Origin: Bdellovibrionales bacterium GWA1_52_35
GTDB taxonomy: Bacteria; Bdellovibrionota; UBA1018
Reading direction: 5' to 3'
Length of the DNA stretch: 64,000 nucleotides
Assembly (NCBI GenBank): GCA_001769805.1
Contig: MEPO01000034.1
Location: forward strand, 62,001-126,000
Shown: one piece after another, positions 32,135-41,860 of the stretch
Position numbering within the stretch: the first letter of the stretch is position 1
Layout: every line of letters begins with the position of its first letter
The notes under the pieces: generated by a model
Databases searched by the model: none
Told to the model about the DNA's origin: nothing
Seen by the model: only the letters and a program-made list of their open reading frames with translations
Made by a program: the position numbers and the translations under genes

Positions 32135-34095
32135 GCAAATTCAAAAGCGGAAAATGCAGTTCATGCGGTGCAGGTGCTTGCGTCTGCGTGGGCTGTTTGC
32201 TCTTTCTGGCCAATCCTTCGAACTCTCAAGGCGCAACCGATCGTCAGGCTTGCATTTCAACTTTACTGAAACAGGTGGTCAGTAATCCTGAACTGAAGAA
32301 AACACCGGAATTCCAGGCCGAGGTGAATCGCCTGATGGGCGTCGCCATCAGGCCGGGGCCCCAAGCCGCAGCCGCTCGCAAGAAAGCTCAGAAATTGCTG
32401 CAACTCGATGACGTGAATTGGAGCTATTACTATACGCTCTTTGAGCGAAACGCGAATGCGAGTGGCAGTGGCTCCACGGCAACACCCATGCGAATTTTTG
32501 AAGCCGGAGATCAAACTGCCGGACAGCTCGTGGTTTATCCCACCTCCATTGCCCCCGAATCGATTCTCAAGCATTTGAGAATGACGCAGTATGCAGATCT
32601 TCAGGCCGGCAGGGAGTCTTACGCCGCCTCGGCCAAAGGTGCTGCGCTCTGGACGAAGAAAATGCAGGCCGGAAGTGGATCTTCGCTGACCCGGAACAGC
32701 TATATCAGCAAGCAGCTCGGAGTGGCGGAAGCGAAGGTCAAGATCGGGGCCAAAGGAACGGACCTGCTGGTAACCGTGCCGCATCCGGTGACCGGGAAAA
32801 AAGTTCAGATACCTCTGGTGGAAGCCCAGCTTTTACAATCCATTCTCGACATGAAGAAGAATATTTTCGGCGATATTATCTTTCATGACATTGTCAGTTC
32901 CGAAACCGCCGAATCCATCAGTAAAATCTGGAAGAAGCCTTCGCTTCTCGATCCAAGTAAAACTTATGAACAGCTGGTGAAGGAAACTCCCGGACTGCAG
33001 CGTTTCCAGGAAACCATGCAATCGTACATTCCGTCCCTGGATGAGGCTGGAAGGATTACTTTCTCCCATGAGGCGCCCGGCGGACATGCGCTGTTTGCGG
33101 TAGATGCATTGCGAGCGGCTTATAAACCTGAGTTGCGTCCCAAAGTCAGAGGCAAAAGCCTGATTGCAGCTATCAGTAATGGTGAGGATATCAGTGGGAC
33201 TCCGGACCACCTGATGGTGGGTTGGATGGTCAAGGAGAAGATTCCGATCGCGTTGGTCACGACGGAGAAGACCGTAGTCGATGGCAAGGGCGGCGTGATC
33301 TCCCTGGTCCAGAATGCTCAAGGAGATGTTTCGCTGGCGGTTCTGGAAACGGCGCAGGCCGAGGCCGCAGGACAAAAGAAGCTTTTTCAGAACCTGAAGG
33401 GTTCTGCGAGCACGAATCTCACACTTTTCAACTATGACGTTTTGGTTCCTAAAATTGAAAAGCTGGTTCAGGAAATCGGTGAAGACGAGTTCATGAAGGT
33501 GATCTCTCCGGATCTGATCCGCAACCCCAAGGAGAAGAAGAACGTCGCCGGGCAGATCCAGAAATTCATGCAGCTCGAAGGCGCCATGGGCTCCACCATC
33601 ATGAACCTCGATCGCTACTGGCGGAAGCATTACGGTGAACCGCTCGTGCATCTTATGAACGTTGACGTTCAGCGCAGGACGGAGTTCTTCTCACCGATCA
33701 AAGCGGCTTTCGATTACTACATGCAGTTTCACTCGGATCGATTCATGTTCAATCCCTCTACCATGCGACTACAGAATCTCAGGCCGGGGAAGTTGCCCAA
33801 AGTCGCCCTCAGCGATGTGGCCACCGGCGACAAGTATTACAAGGACGTCCAGAATGTTCTCGATTCCTTCAAGGGTTCGAGCATCGCGGATCTGTCTTCG
33901 ATCTCGGTGGACGGAAGGGTTAAGTTCTCCGGAGCAGTGATGAAAGGTGAGGTGGAAATCGTGAGCCACAGCCCGCAGGTTGTCGACTTGTCAAAAGTGA
34001 TTCCGAAGAATAAAGGCAAACTGGTCCTGGAAAACGTCCGGATTGAAATTGGGTCCGACGGGGTAGCATCAGTCAAGCAACTGCCTAAGCGCTAG
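32131..34095 (+). CDS. UDP-sugar pyrophosphorylase-like protein (UDPGP family) with Cys-rich leader
   Basis: 654 residues from the ATG at 32131, which overlaps the kinase stop and has GGGGA four bases before it. UDPGP-family blocks occur in order: a variant nucleotide loop QAGSGSSLTR (about 179-188, where LNGGLGTxMG is usual), EAPGGHALFAVDAL (314-327, matching PPGHGDxxxAL), SNGEDISGTPDHL (349-361, matching SNSDNLGATVD), TEKTVVDGKGG (378-388), LAVLETAQ, NPKEKKNVAGQIQKFMQLE, and a C-terminal beta-helix region. The family makes UDP-sugars from UTP and sugar-1-phosphates, so it could use the product of the upstream kinase. The N-terminus (KCSSCGAGACVCVGCLLFLA, then NPSNSQGA) looks like a signal peptide with five cysteines in its core. 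Enzymatic activity is uncertain because the loop deviates. Confidence 0.75.
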   Translation: MSKFKSGKCSSCGAGACVCVGCLLFLANPSNSQGATDRQACISTLLKQVVSNPELKKTPEFQAEVNRLMGVAIRPGPQAAAARKKAQKLLQLDDVNWSYYYTLFERNANASGSGSTATPMRIFEAGDQTAGQLVVYPTSIAPESILKHLRMTQYADLQAGRESYAASAKGAALWTKKMQAGSGSSLTRNSYISKQLGVAEAKVKIGAKGTDLLVTVPHPVTGKKVQIPLVEAQLLQSILDMKKNIFGDIIFHDIVSSETAESISKIWKKPSLLDPSKTYEQLVKETPGLQRFQETMQSYIPSLDEAGRITFSHEAPGGHALFAVDALRAAYKPELRPKVRGKSLIAAISNGEDISGTPDHLMVGWMVKEKIPIALVTTEKTVVDGKGGVISLVQNAQGDVSLAVLETAQAEAAGQKKLFQNLKGSASTNLTLFNYDVLVPKIEKLVQEIGEDEFMKVISPDLIRNPKEKKNVAGQIQKFMQLEGAMGSTIMNLDRYWRKHYGEPLVHLMNVDVQRRTEFFSPIKAAFDYYMQFHSDRFMFNPSTMRLQNLRPGKLPKVALSDVATGDKYYKDVQNVLDSFKGSSIADLSSISVDGRVKFSGAVMKGEVEIVSHSPQVVDLSKVIPKNKGKLVLENVRIEIGSDGVASVKQLPKR

Positions 34096-35506
34096 ACGCG
34101 CCCAGTGCTGCAACCAGGAGTTCGGGCAACTGGGTGATCGACCCCGCTCCGAGGCAGAGAACGAGATCTCCATCCCGGAAATCCCGCAGGACTGCGGCTT
34201 GCGCACCTGCAAGGTCGCCTGCATACGAAACACGCTGACCCGGTTCTGAAATTATTTCAAGTGCCAGGGCTTCGGAGGTAACTCCTGCAATGGGTGCTTC
34301 CCCAGCAGCATAAATATCAACCAGATGGACAACATCGCTTTGCCTGAATGACGTCAGAAAAGCATCGTGACAACTCAGGGTACGCGAGTAGCGATGAGGC
34401 TGGAATACGGTGATGATTCTGCCCGGCCAGCAAGATCGCGCCGCATTCAATGTCGCGGCAATTTCCGTCGGGTGGTGGCCATAATCATCGATGATCACAC
34501 GCTTTCGCCCCAAGTCCTGCCAGCGAACTTCAAAGCGTCGCTTTACCCCGCTGAACTGGGTCAGGCCCGTTGCCAAGCGGGAGAAGGGTAGCTCCAAGTG
34601 CAAGCCAATCACAAGTGCGCCCAAGGCGTTCAGGATATTGTGCCTGCCGGGAAAGTTCAGGCGGACCCGGCCCAGCTTGGTCAGTCTGGAAAGTGAACGG
34701 GGCCCTTGGGGGCGTGCCCAGAAGTCAAAGGACTGGGTCATTCCTTCAGACGAAAGAGCGTCTGCAAAATAGTCAGAGTCAGAGTTGAAGCCGTAGGTCG
34801 CAACCGGTTTGCTGAATCGCCGCAGACAGCGCCGTACGCCCGCGTCCTCGCCGCAGACTGCGGCAAGCCCTCCGATCGGCAGTTTGCCCACGAATTCCAC
34901 GAAGGCATCTTCGATCGCCCCAAGATCCCCGTAATAATCCAGATGATCATTATCGATATTAGTGATGATTCCGAAGGTGGCCGGCAAGTGGAGAAAGGAA
35001 CCATCGCTTTCATCCGCTTCCGCGATTACGTAATTGCCGTGCCCGAGCCTTGCGTTGCCGCCGAGTGAATCCACTTTGCCGCCGACGACGAGAGTCGGAT
35101 CGAGTCCGGCATCCGTTAAAATCGTGGCCAGCATGGACGTGGTGGAGGTCTTGCCATGGGTGCCGGCGACGGCAATTCCCACTTTTCCGCGCATCAATTC
35201 GGCAAGCATTTCGGCCCGCGGGATCACCGGGATGCCGAGTCTCCGGGCTTCCTGGATTTCCGGATTGGAGTCCCTTACGGCCGACGAGATGACCACAATA
35301 TTGGCTCCGTGCACGTTCTCACTTCGATGTCCGATGGAAATCACAGCCCCCATTCCCGCCAGACGGGTGGTGAGCTCTGATGCGGCGAGGTCGGAACCCG
35401 AGATCAGGAATCCCTGATTGAGGAAAAGTTCGGCAATGCCGCTCATTCCAATTCCGCCGATTCCTATGAAATGGAGCCGGCGGTCCGTGGGCTTGAACCC
35501 GTTCAT
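34085..35506 (-). CDS. murC: UDP-N-acetylmuramate--L-alanine ligase
   Basis: 473 residues. Motifs are HFIGIGGIGMSGIAEL at the N-terminus, the ATP loop AGTHGKTSTT (about 111-120), ADESDGSFLH, NIDNDHLDYYGD and DDYGHHPTEI. MurC adds L-Ala to UDP-MurNAc, the first step of the peptide stem. It is last gene of the dcw cluster here, overlaps murG by four bases at its start and converges with the UGP-like gene with an 11-base overlap at 34085-34095. No murB, ddl or ftsQAZ follows. Confidence 0.96.
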   Translation of the reverse strand: MNGFKPTDRRLHFIGIGGIGMSGIAELFLNQGFLISGSDLAASELTTRLAGMGAVISIGHRSENVHGANIVVISSAVRDSNPEIQEARRLGIPVIPRAEMLAELMRGKVGIAVAGTHGKTSTTSMLATILTDAGLDPTLVVGGKVDSLGGNARLGHGNYVIAEADESDGSFLHLPATFGIITNIDNDHLDYYGDLGAIEDAFVEFVGKLPIGGLAAVCGEDAGVRRCLRRFSKPVATYGFNSDSDYFADALSSEGMTQSFDFWARPQGPRSLSRLTKLGRVRLNFPGRHNILNALGALVIGLHLELPFSRLATGLTQFSGVKRRFEVRWQDLGRKRVIIDDYGHHPTEIAATLNAARSCWPGRIITVFQPHRYSRTLSCHDAFLTSFRQSDVVHLVDIYAAGEAPIAGVTSEALALEIISEPGQRVSYAGDLAGAQAAVLRDFRDGDLVLCLGAGSITQLPELLVAALGASSA

Positions 35507-36627
35507 GTGGAGCGGCCCTCGGCCTCAGCTCTTGCCTCACAAAGAACCGAAACGATCTGCTGAGCGGCATCCGGCTTGTAAAAGCTGCCGACAGCCTGTT
35601 CTTTTTCCAGAATTGCGTGGGGTTCCCTGATCAGTCGTCGGATCAAATCGGCAAGATCCTGTCCTTTTGCTTCCTTCTGGATCATCATCCACGCTGCTCC
35701 GGCATTCACGAAAACTTCAGCATTCTTCTGCTGATGATTATCCGAAGCGAAGGGAAAAGGAACCAGCACGGCGGCTCTGCCGACGGCCGCGATTTCAGAC
35801 AAAGTGGAGGATCCCGCACGGCAGATCAAGAGCGAAGCCTGGGCATAAGCTTCGGGCATGTCAAAAATGAATTTCTCTACCCGGGCCTGCGAAGCAGGAA
35901 GATTCAGTTTAGTATATCCTTCAGCAACCCGGGCATAATCCCGTTCTCCGGTCTGGTGAATGATCCGAAAGTTGGGATAAAGATCTTTCAGCAGGGGAAT
36001 GGTTTCGAGAACCAGCGAATTGATCCCGAGGGCGCCCTGGCTGCCGCCAAACGCAAAGAGCGTGAACGGACTTGCAGTCGCCGGCGGCAGGTGCTTCATG
36101 GAGGAGCGGACGGGATTGCCCGTGATCAAAGTACGGCGGCCGGGAAATTGTTTTTCAGTGCCTGGGAACGTGCAGAAAACAGTTGAAACTGATTTGCCCA
36201 GAACGCGATTGGTGAATCCAGGCACGGAGTTCTGTTCCAGGATTGCGCTCTTACAGCGCAGAAAACCCAAGCTGCTGAGGAGCCGCGCGGTCATGAGCAG
36301 GGGGCCCGATGCATAGCCTCCAACTCCGAGAACTGCGTCCGGGCGCAGTTTCCAAAGAAGGCCAATCGACTTTATAAATGCAAAAGGAAGCTTGAGAATG
36401 GTCTTGAGCTTCGTCAGGGCAGTGGTTCCGTTCAAAGCGCCCAGGCGAAGCAGTTCCAAAGGGTATCCTGCGCGCGGAACCAGTTTCTCCTCGATGCCGC
36501 CCTGTGCGCCGACAAACGAAACAACAGCATTCGGAAATTTTTTGCGCCATTCATCGGCTACAGCGACACCCGCCAGAATATGGCCACCAGTACCGCCCCC
36601 AGCGATGATCAATTTGGGGTCGCTCAT
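35503..36627 (-). CDS. murG: UDP-N-acetylglucosamine--N-acetylmuramyl-(pentapeptide) pyrophosphoryl-undecaprenol transferase
   Basis: 374 residues. GT28 family: the N-terminal IIAGGGTGGHILAGVAVADE loop, GVGGYASGPLLM, EQNSVPGFTNRVL, the donor-site FAFGGSQGALGIN and CRAGSSTLSEIAAVGRAAVLVPFPFA followed by DNHQQKNAE. It converts lipid I to lipid II on the inner face of the membrane. It overlaps murC and ftsW by four bases each (ATGA), so the three are translationally coupled. Confidence 0.96.
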   Translation of the reverse strand: MSDPKLIIAGGGTGGHILAGVAVADEWRKKFPNAVVSFVGAQGGIEEKLVPRAGYPLELLRLGALNGTTALTKLKTILKLPFAFIKSIGLLWKLRPDAVLGVGGYASGPLLMTARLLSSLGFLRCKSAILEQNSVPGFTNRVLGKSVSTVFCTFPGTEKQFPGRRTLITGNPVRSSMKHLPPATASPFTLFAFGGSQGALGINSLVLETIPLLKDLYPNFRIIHQTGERDYARVAEGYTKLNLPASQARVEKFIFDMPEAYAQASLLICRAGSSTLSEIAAVGRAAVLVPFPFASDNHQQKNAEVFVNAGAAWMMIQKEAKGQDLADLIRRLIREPHAILEKEQAVGSFYKPDAAQQIVSVLCEARAEAEGRST

Positions 36628-37859
36628 CGAGGTTTAGCTCCCTTCTTCAGCGTATGCTTCTTCACAACTCGTCCCGGCCCGCGGCCAATGCTCAGGAGCA
36701 CGCCTACCGCAGCAAGGTCGACCAGGAGTGCCGAACCGCCATAACTGATGAAAGGCAAAGTTAGCCCCTTTGTCGGAAGCAGTCCGAGGACCACTGCCAT
36801 ATTCACAAAGGCCTGAAGACCGAGCGCCAGAGTAATCCCAGAAGCAAGCAGCATTCCGAACTGGTCGTGGTAGCGTAGCTGACAATCCCAGGCGATTTTG
36901 AAACCGCGATGCACCAAATAAACAAATGCGAGAATCACGGCCAAGATTCCCACAAATCCCAATTCTTCGCCGATGACTGCAAAAATGAAATCGTTATGTG
37001 CTTCCGGCAGGAAGAAGAGCTTTTCCCGGCCGTTACCCAGACCTACTCCCAGGAAATTGCCGTTATGCAGCCCAACGAAGGACTGAAGGATCTGAAAACC
37101 CTTGCCGCCCGGATCGGTCCAGGGATCCAGAAACGTCATGACCCGGTGGCGCCGATATTCGGTTCCAAGCGCGAGCCAGGTGCCTGCAACCAGAGCCAGT
37201 CCAAGTGCGCCCAGCAAAAATCTTTTGGGCACGCCTGCGAGGAAAAGCAGCATGAAAATAACCAGGATGATCATGACGGTTGTCCCGAAATCAGGCTGAA
37301 GCAGCAAGAGCAGGAATGCCGGCAAGGGCAGCAAAAAATTGGAAAGCACGCCGGCGACGAATTTATGCAGGCGCTCACGTTTTTTGGTGAGCTGATAGGC
37401 TACGAAAAAAATCACGGCAAATTTGGCGAATTCACCTGGTTGAAAACTGAATCCTGCGATCCTCAACCAGCGGCGTGCCCCACCGACTTTAACGCCAATT
37501 CCCGGAATGGTGATCAAAGCCAGAAGCAAGATCGCAATCCCCAGCATGGGGTAGGCCCATTTGGACCAGCGCCGGTAATCAATCCTGCTGATCGTGCCCA
37601 GGGCGCCAAAGCCAATCACAGCGAAGACAAGTTGCTTCTTAATGAAGGCAAAGCCATCACCCGTGCGCTCCTGTGCAAAAATAAAGGACGAGCTGTAGAC
37701 CATGAGCAAGCCGAAGGCGACCATGGCCAGGACCACGAGCAGTAATCCAAGGTCAATGCCCTGAGCTGGAATAGGCCAGGGACAGGCTTCCACCGCCGCA
37801 TCGAATAGTTTCGCTTTTCCCGAAATGCGCCGTTTAAAAGCCTCGAAAAGGCGCTTCAT
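36624..37859 (-). CDS. ftsW: FtsW, septal peptidoglycan glycosyltransferase (SEDS)
   Basis: 411 residues with about ten membrane helices. SEDS landmarks are LLMVYSSSF, VKVGGARRWLRIAGFSFQPG (the conserved G-ARRW-F-QPSE-like loop), LLLQPDFGTTV, HNDFIFAVIGEELGFVG (catalytic Asp/Glu region) and LLPTKGLTLPFISYGGSAL near the C-terminus. The cytoplasmic N-terminus is about 35 residues, longer than average. FtsW polymerises lipid II at the septum with the PBP3-type transpeptidase encoded upstream. It shares TAATG with murD. Confidence 0.95.
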   Translation of the reverse strand: MKRLFEAFKRRISGKAKLFDAAVEACPWPIPAQGIDLGLLLVVLAMVAFGLLMVYSSSFIFAQERTGDGFAFIKKQLVFAVIGFGALGTISRIDYRRWSKWAYPMLGIAILLLALITIPGIGVKVGGARRWLRIAGFSFQPGEFAKFAVIFFVAYQLTKKRERLHKFVAGVLSNFLLPLPAFLLLLLQPDFGTTVMIILVIFMLLFLAGVPKRFLLGALGLALVAGTWLALGTEYRRHRVMTFLDPWTDPGGKGFQILQSFVGLHNGNFLGVGLGNGREKLFFLPEAHNDFIFAVIGEELGFVGILAVILAFVYLVHRGFKIAWDCQLRYHDQFGMLLASGITLALGLQAFVNMAVVLGLLPTKGLTLPFISYGGSALLVDLAAVGVLLSIGRGPGRVVKKHTLKKGAKPR

Positions 37860-39241
37860 TAGAGTTGATTGACGATCTTCTTGAAGTAGTCGCCGCGTTC
37901 TTCAAAGTTCCGGAACATGTCGTAGCTCGAGCAGCCCGGTGAAAGCAGGATCACGTCACCGCTGCGGGATTTCTGGAAGGCCAGGAGGATGGCTTCCTCA
38001 AAAGTCCCGACAAGATAGGTTTCCGCGTAATCGCCGATGGCCCGATTGATCTTTTCCTTGGCTTCGCCCAGCAGAATCAGGATCTTGCATTTTTTACGAA
38101 CGAGCTCGACAAGCGGTGTGAATTCCTGGTTTTTATCACGTCCGCCCGCGATCAGAATCACGGGGCTGGCGACGAAGGACTCCAGACTTTTTCGAACACT
38201 CATCACGTTGGTGGCCTTGGAGTCATTGAAGAAGTAAACGCCATCCTTCTTTTTCACGAACTCAAGGCGGTGCGCGACACCCTTGAAAGTGTTGATCACG
38301 GTTTGAATGGCTTTGGGGCTGACACCCATGGCAAGGGCGGCGCACATGGCGGCCATCAGGTTTTCCTTGTTGTGATCGCCAAACAGTCGGAACTGGGCTA
38401 GATCGAAAATTTCTTCTTTGCCCGTCACGCGAGCGACAATTCGGCGCTTGGGGCTGTCGTAATAAACACCGCAGAAGTTTTCGGCAAAAGCGCCGCCGAT
38501 ATTGAGCGGATTGCGGCGGGTGAACCAGATTACCTTGCCCTGGGTCTCTTCGGCGAAACGGGCAACATTGGGATCGTCATAATTGAGCACGACAAAGCTG
38601 TTGCGGTCGCAGGCGCGCAGAAGTCTCTTCTTGGAGTGCGTGTACGCCTGCATGTCGGGGTAGCGGTCGAGATGGTCTTCTTCTAGATTCGTGAAAATGG
38701 CAGTGGCGGGCGTGAGCTTTTCAGTCAGATCCAGCTGAAAGCTGGAAAGCTCGGCCACGATCGCCTCGGCTTTCAGACCTTCATTGAAATAATCCAGCAA
38801 GGGTCTTCCAATATTGCCGCCAACAAAGGCTCCCTTGTCATCGGCTTTGAACATTTCACCCACCAGAGTGGTCGTGGTGGTCTTGCCGTTGGTGCCGGTA
38901 ATAGCGATCAGCGGTTCTTTCAAGGCAGCGGCAGCCAGCTCGATTTCGCCGGTAATGGGAACGTTCAGCTCGCGAGCTTCTTCCAATGGTTTGATATTGA
39001 GCGGCACGCCCGGGCTGACCACGATCAGCTCAGCCGTATGAAACGTCTTGTTATTGTGCTTGCCCAGCTCGTACTCGATCTTCAGATCGGCACAGGCATT
39101 GACCGAAGCCTGAAGATCGGTCTTTTGCTTCATGTCAGTCACGGTGACCTTGGCTCCTTGCCGGGCCATGTATTTTGCCACCGACACTCCCGAGAGACCG
39201 AAACCGACCACGAGAACTCTTTTACCTTTGTACTTACTCAT
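37859..39241 (-). CDS. murD: UDP-N-acetylmuramoylalanine--D-glutamate ligase
   Basis: 460 residues. N-terminal VLVVGFGLSGVSVAKYMARQ, ATP loop TGTNGKTTTTTLVGE (about 113-127), LSSFQLDLTE, FTNLEEDHLDRYPD, GVAHRLEFV and FNDSKATN are all present. MurD adds D-Glu to UDP-MurNAc-Ala. It lies 13 bases after mraY and overlaps the ftsW start by one base. Nothing unusual is seen. Confidence 0.96.
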   Translation of the reverse strand: MSKYKGKRVLVVGFGLSGVSVAKYMARQGAKVTVTDMKQKTDLQASVNACADLKIEYELGKHNNKTFHTAELIVVSPGVPLNIKPLEEARELNVPITGEIELAAAALKEPLIAITGTNGKTTTTTLVGEMFKADDKGAFVGGNIGRPLLDYFNEGLKAEAIVAELSSFQLDLTEKLTPATAIFTNLEEDHLDRYPDMQAYTHSKKRLLRACDRNSFVVLNYDDPNVARFAEETQGKVIWFTRRNPLNIGGAFAENFCGVYYDSPKRRIVARVTGKEEIFDLAQFRLFGDHNKENLMAAMCAALAMGVSPKAIQTVINTFKGVAHRLEFVKKKDGVYFFNDSKATNVMSVRKSLESFVASPVILIAGGRDKNQEFTPLVELVRKKCKILILLGEAKEKINRAIGDYAETYLVGTFEEAILLAFQKSRSGDVILLSPGCSSYDMFRNFEERGDYFKKIVNQL

Positions 39242-39254
39242 GCAGCGAGATCCC

Positions 39255-40331
39255 CTATCTCAATTTCAAAGTCGAAAGCGTGAAGATGGCCAGCAGGATC
39301 GAAATGATCCAGAACCGGACAATAACTTTTGGTTCCGCCCAACCCTTCAACTCAAAGTGGTGGTGGATGGGCGCCATTTTGAAAACGCGTTTACCGGTCA
39401 TTTTAAAAGAGGTGACCTGGGCCATGACCGAAAGTGCCTCCATAACAAAAATTCCGCCACAGATCGCGAGAAGGATTTCGTTCTTGGTAATGACTGCCAC
39501 CACGGCCAGGGCGGCGCCCAGAGCCAGCGAGCCGACATCACCCATGAAGACCTGGGCCGGGTAGGTATTGAACCACAGGAATCCCAGACATGCGGCGGCA
39601 ACGGCGCCGCAGAAAATTGCGAGTTCACCGGCACCGGGAATGTGCGGGATCTGGAGGTATTCGGCAATTTTGAGGTGACCGGCGCAGTAGGCAAGCAGCA
39701 GGAAAGTGATTGAAGTCGTAATCGTCGGTCCGACCGCGAGGCCGTCCAGACCGTCAGTGAGGTTGACGGCATTTGAAGATCCGACAATCACGAAGGCTGC
39801 AAAAGGAACGAAGAAATATCCGAGGTAAAGAGACCAATCCTTGAAGAATGGGAATTTCAGGACTGGAGGGGTGTCCCGGAGCGCAAAGATGATGTATGCC
39901 GCCACCAGCGCGATGAGGGTCTGACTGATGAGCTTCTGCCGGCCCGAAAGGCCCTTGGAATTCTTTTTAACAATTTTGCGGTAATCGTCAATGTACCCGA
40001 TCACGCCGAAGAGCAACGTGGTGATCAGGGCGATCCAGATATTTTTATTCGAAAGATCCGCCCAAAGAAGAGTGGGGATCACAATCGCGATCAGAATCAG
40101 TCCGCCGCCCATGGTGGGCGTGCCTTTCTTGACAAGATGAGACTGCGGGCCGTCTGCCCTGATCGATTGCCCCATCTGCTTGCGTTGCAGAAACCGGATG
40201 AACGCTGGACCGATCAGCATCGCGAGCATGACACTCGTGATCGTCGCGCCGAAAGTCCTGAAGCTGATATATTTGAAAACGTTAAGGAAGGAATACTCAA
40301 CGTGCAAAGGATAGAGCAGATGAAAGAGCAT
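39255..40331 (-). CDS. mraY: Phospho-N-acetylmuramoyl-pentapeptide transferase
   Basis: 358 residues and about ten membrane helices. MraY signatures are [10 protein letters not shown] (about 69-78), YIDDYRKI with the paired Asp residues, [26 protein letters not shown] and the cytoplasmic [14 protein letters not shown] loop. It transfers phospho-MurNAc-pentapeptide to undecaprenyl phosphate to give lipid I. In most dcw clusters murF separates murE from mraY; here the gap is 32 bases with no gene. Confidence 0.96.
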   Translation of the reverse strand: MLFHLLYPLHVEYSFLNVFKYISFRTFGATITSVMLAMLIGPAFIRFLQRKQMGQSIRADGPQSHLVKKGTPTMGGGLILIAIVIPTLLWADLSNKNIWIALITTLLFGVIGYIDDYRKIVKKNSKGLSGRQKLISQTLIALVAAYIIFALRDTPPVLKFPFFKDWSLYLGYFFVPFAAFVIVGSSNAVNLTDGLDGLAVGPTITTSITFLLLAYCAGHLKIAEYLQIPHIPGAGELAIFCGAVAAACLGFLWFNTYPAQVFMGDVGSLALGAALAVVAVITKNEILLAICGGIFVMEALSVMAQVTSFKMTGKRVFKMAPIHHHFELKGWAEPKVIVRFWIISILLAIFTLSTLKLR

Positions 40332-40363
40332 GACGGGATGCTACAAATTTTCAAAACCCAATG

Positions 40364-41860
40364 TCAAGAGAATGGAAGGATTTTCAAGACTTCCGTGGCG
40401 ATTTCACAATCATCGAGGTGAATCTTGCGGGTACCCCCCGGGGATTGGGGGTCGGCGATGATCTGGTAGTCTTCATGACCTTTTCCGGCGATGACAACCA
40501 CATCTTCAGCCCGGGCTGCTTTTAAGGCTTTGGTAATGGCTTTTCTGCGATCTGCCTCGATATGCAGGGCACCTCCGTCTTTGATTCCGTGGGCTCCCGA
40601 AGCCACTTCCTGGATGATCTGGTCCGGATCCTCAGTTCTGGGGTTATCCGAAGTGATCCAGACCTGATCGGAGATTTCCATCGCAATTCGACCCATGAGG
40701 GGCCGTTTTTTTCGGTCTCGGTCGCCCCCGCAACCAAAAACCGTGATCAGCTGACGGGCAGGATTGGTTTCTTGGATGGTCTGCCGCAAGGTTTGCAGCA
40801 CTTTTTCCAAAGCATCCGGCTTATGGGCATAATCCACGAATACGTGAATCCTCTTCTGCAAATTGTCGGGATTTTCGATTCTCTGCAGCCGTCCCGGAAC
40901 GAGCGTGAGGTCCCGTACCCCTTTTTGGATCGCTTCGGTTGAAATTCCCAAGCCTTGGGCGAGAGTGACTGCGGTGGCGATATTCGAGGCGTTAAACAGG
41001 CCAATAAGCCTGGATTTTACCGGCACACCGGCGATATCTCCACGAATACCGGTCAAATCACTGGTGAACCGTGATTCCGGATCCTGAACACTGAAAGGCA
41101 GGATTCGGAATTTCCCATGCCTGTCGGCCTGTCGCTGCGTAAGCTCGTTTACGAGCCGTTTTCCGTAGGGGTCGTCGATGTTGACCGCGCAGGCGGGCCG
41201 CTTGCCTTGGCCGGCTGAAAAATCCACGGCGTCATTGAAGAGCATGGCTTTCGAAAGGAAGTAATGCTCCATATTTTCATGAAAATCCTGATGTTCGGGC
41301 GAAAGATTCGTGAACGCAACCGCATCAAAGGCCGTGTCTGCGATCCGGTGCTGACAGAGTGAGTGGGAGGAAACTTCCATCACCACCGCCGTGCAGCCCG
41401 CGTTCTTCATTTCAGCAAGCAAGCGCTGAAGTTCAACGGAATCGGGCGTCGTGTGGGTGGAGGGCAGGACCGTGTCACCGTAACGGAAGCTCACCGTCCC
41501 GATTACGCCTGTCTTGTGCCCGGCCGCCTTGAGAATCGATTCCATCACATAGGTGGTCGTCGTTTTGCCGCTCGTTCCGGTCACGCCCACCACGATCATA
41601 CTGTGAGAGGGTCGATCATAAAAACGAGCAGCCAGGCTTGCCAACGCCAGACGGGCATTTTCGACCAAGACCATTTCGACCCCAGGAATGGCCGCTTCAG
41701 AAACGATGAACTTGGCCCCTCGTGCGATCGCTTCACCGATAAACTCGGTACCCTCCCGGTTGACTCCTGGAATCGCCACGAAAACCGAGCCGGGCTGAAC
41801 AGCCTTGGAGTTCGAAGTGATTGCTGTGACTTGTTCAGAAAGAAGGTCGGTGAGATTCAT
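40364..41860 (-). CDS. murE: UDP-N-acetylmuramoyl-L-alanyl-D-glutamate ligase (MurE)
   Basis: 498 residues. Motifs are GVTGTSGKTTTTYVMES (ATP loop, about 93-110), VMEVSSHSL, FTNLSPEHQDFHENMEHY, VFVDYAHKPDALEKVL and the substrate-binding SDNPRTEDPDQII. The DNPR motif is typical of meso-diaminopimelate-adding enzymes rather than lysine-adding ones, so a Gram-negative type stem peptide is expected. The start overlaps the hutD-like gene by 26 bases. Motifs are intact. Confidence 0.95.
   Translation of the reverse strand: MNLTDLLSEQVTAITSNSKAVQPGSVFVAIPGVNREGTEFIGEAIARGAKFIVSEAAIPGVEMVLVENARLALASLAARFYDRPSHSMIVVGVTGTSGKTTTTYVMESILKAAGHKTGVIGTVSFRYGDTVLPSTHTTPDSVELQRLLAEMKNAGCTAVVMEVSSHSLCQHRIADTAFDAVAFTNLSPEHQDFHENMEHYFLSKAMLFNDAVDFSAGQGKRPACAVNIDDPYGKRLVNELTQRQADRHGKFRILPFSVQDPESRFTSDLTGIRGDIAGVPVKSRLIGLFNASNIATAVTLAQGLGISTEAIQKGVRDLTLVPGRLQRIENPDNLQKRIHVFVDYAHKPDALEKVLQTLRQTIQETNPARQLITVFGCGGDRDRKKRPLMGRIAMEISDQVWITSDNPRTEDPDQIIQEVASGAHGIKDGGALHIEADRRKAITKALKAARAEDVVVIAGKGHEDYQIIADPQSPGGTRKIHLDDCEIATEVLKILPFS

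Noticed and set aside
36909-37745. 278-codon plus-strand frame opposite ftsW
   Set aside because: It is the mirror of an FtsW membrane-helix region, very rich in Gln, His and Asp, which is typical of the antisense of hydrophobic coding sequence.
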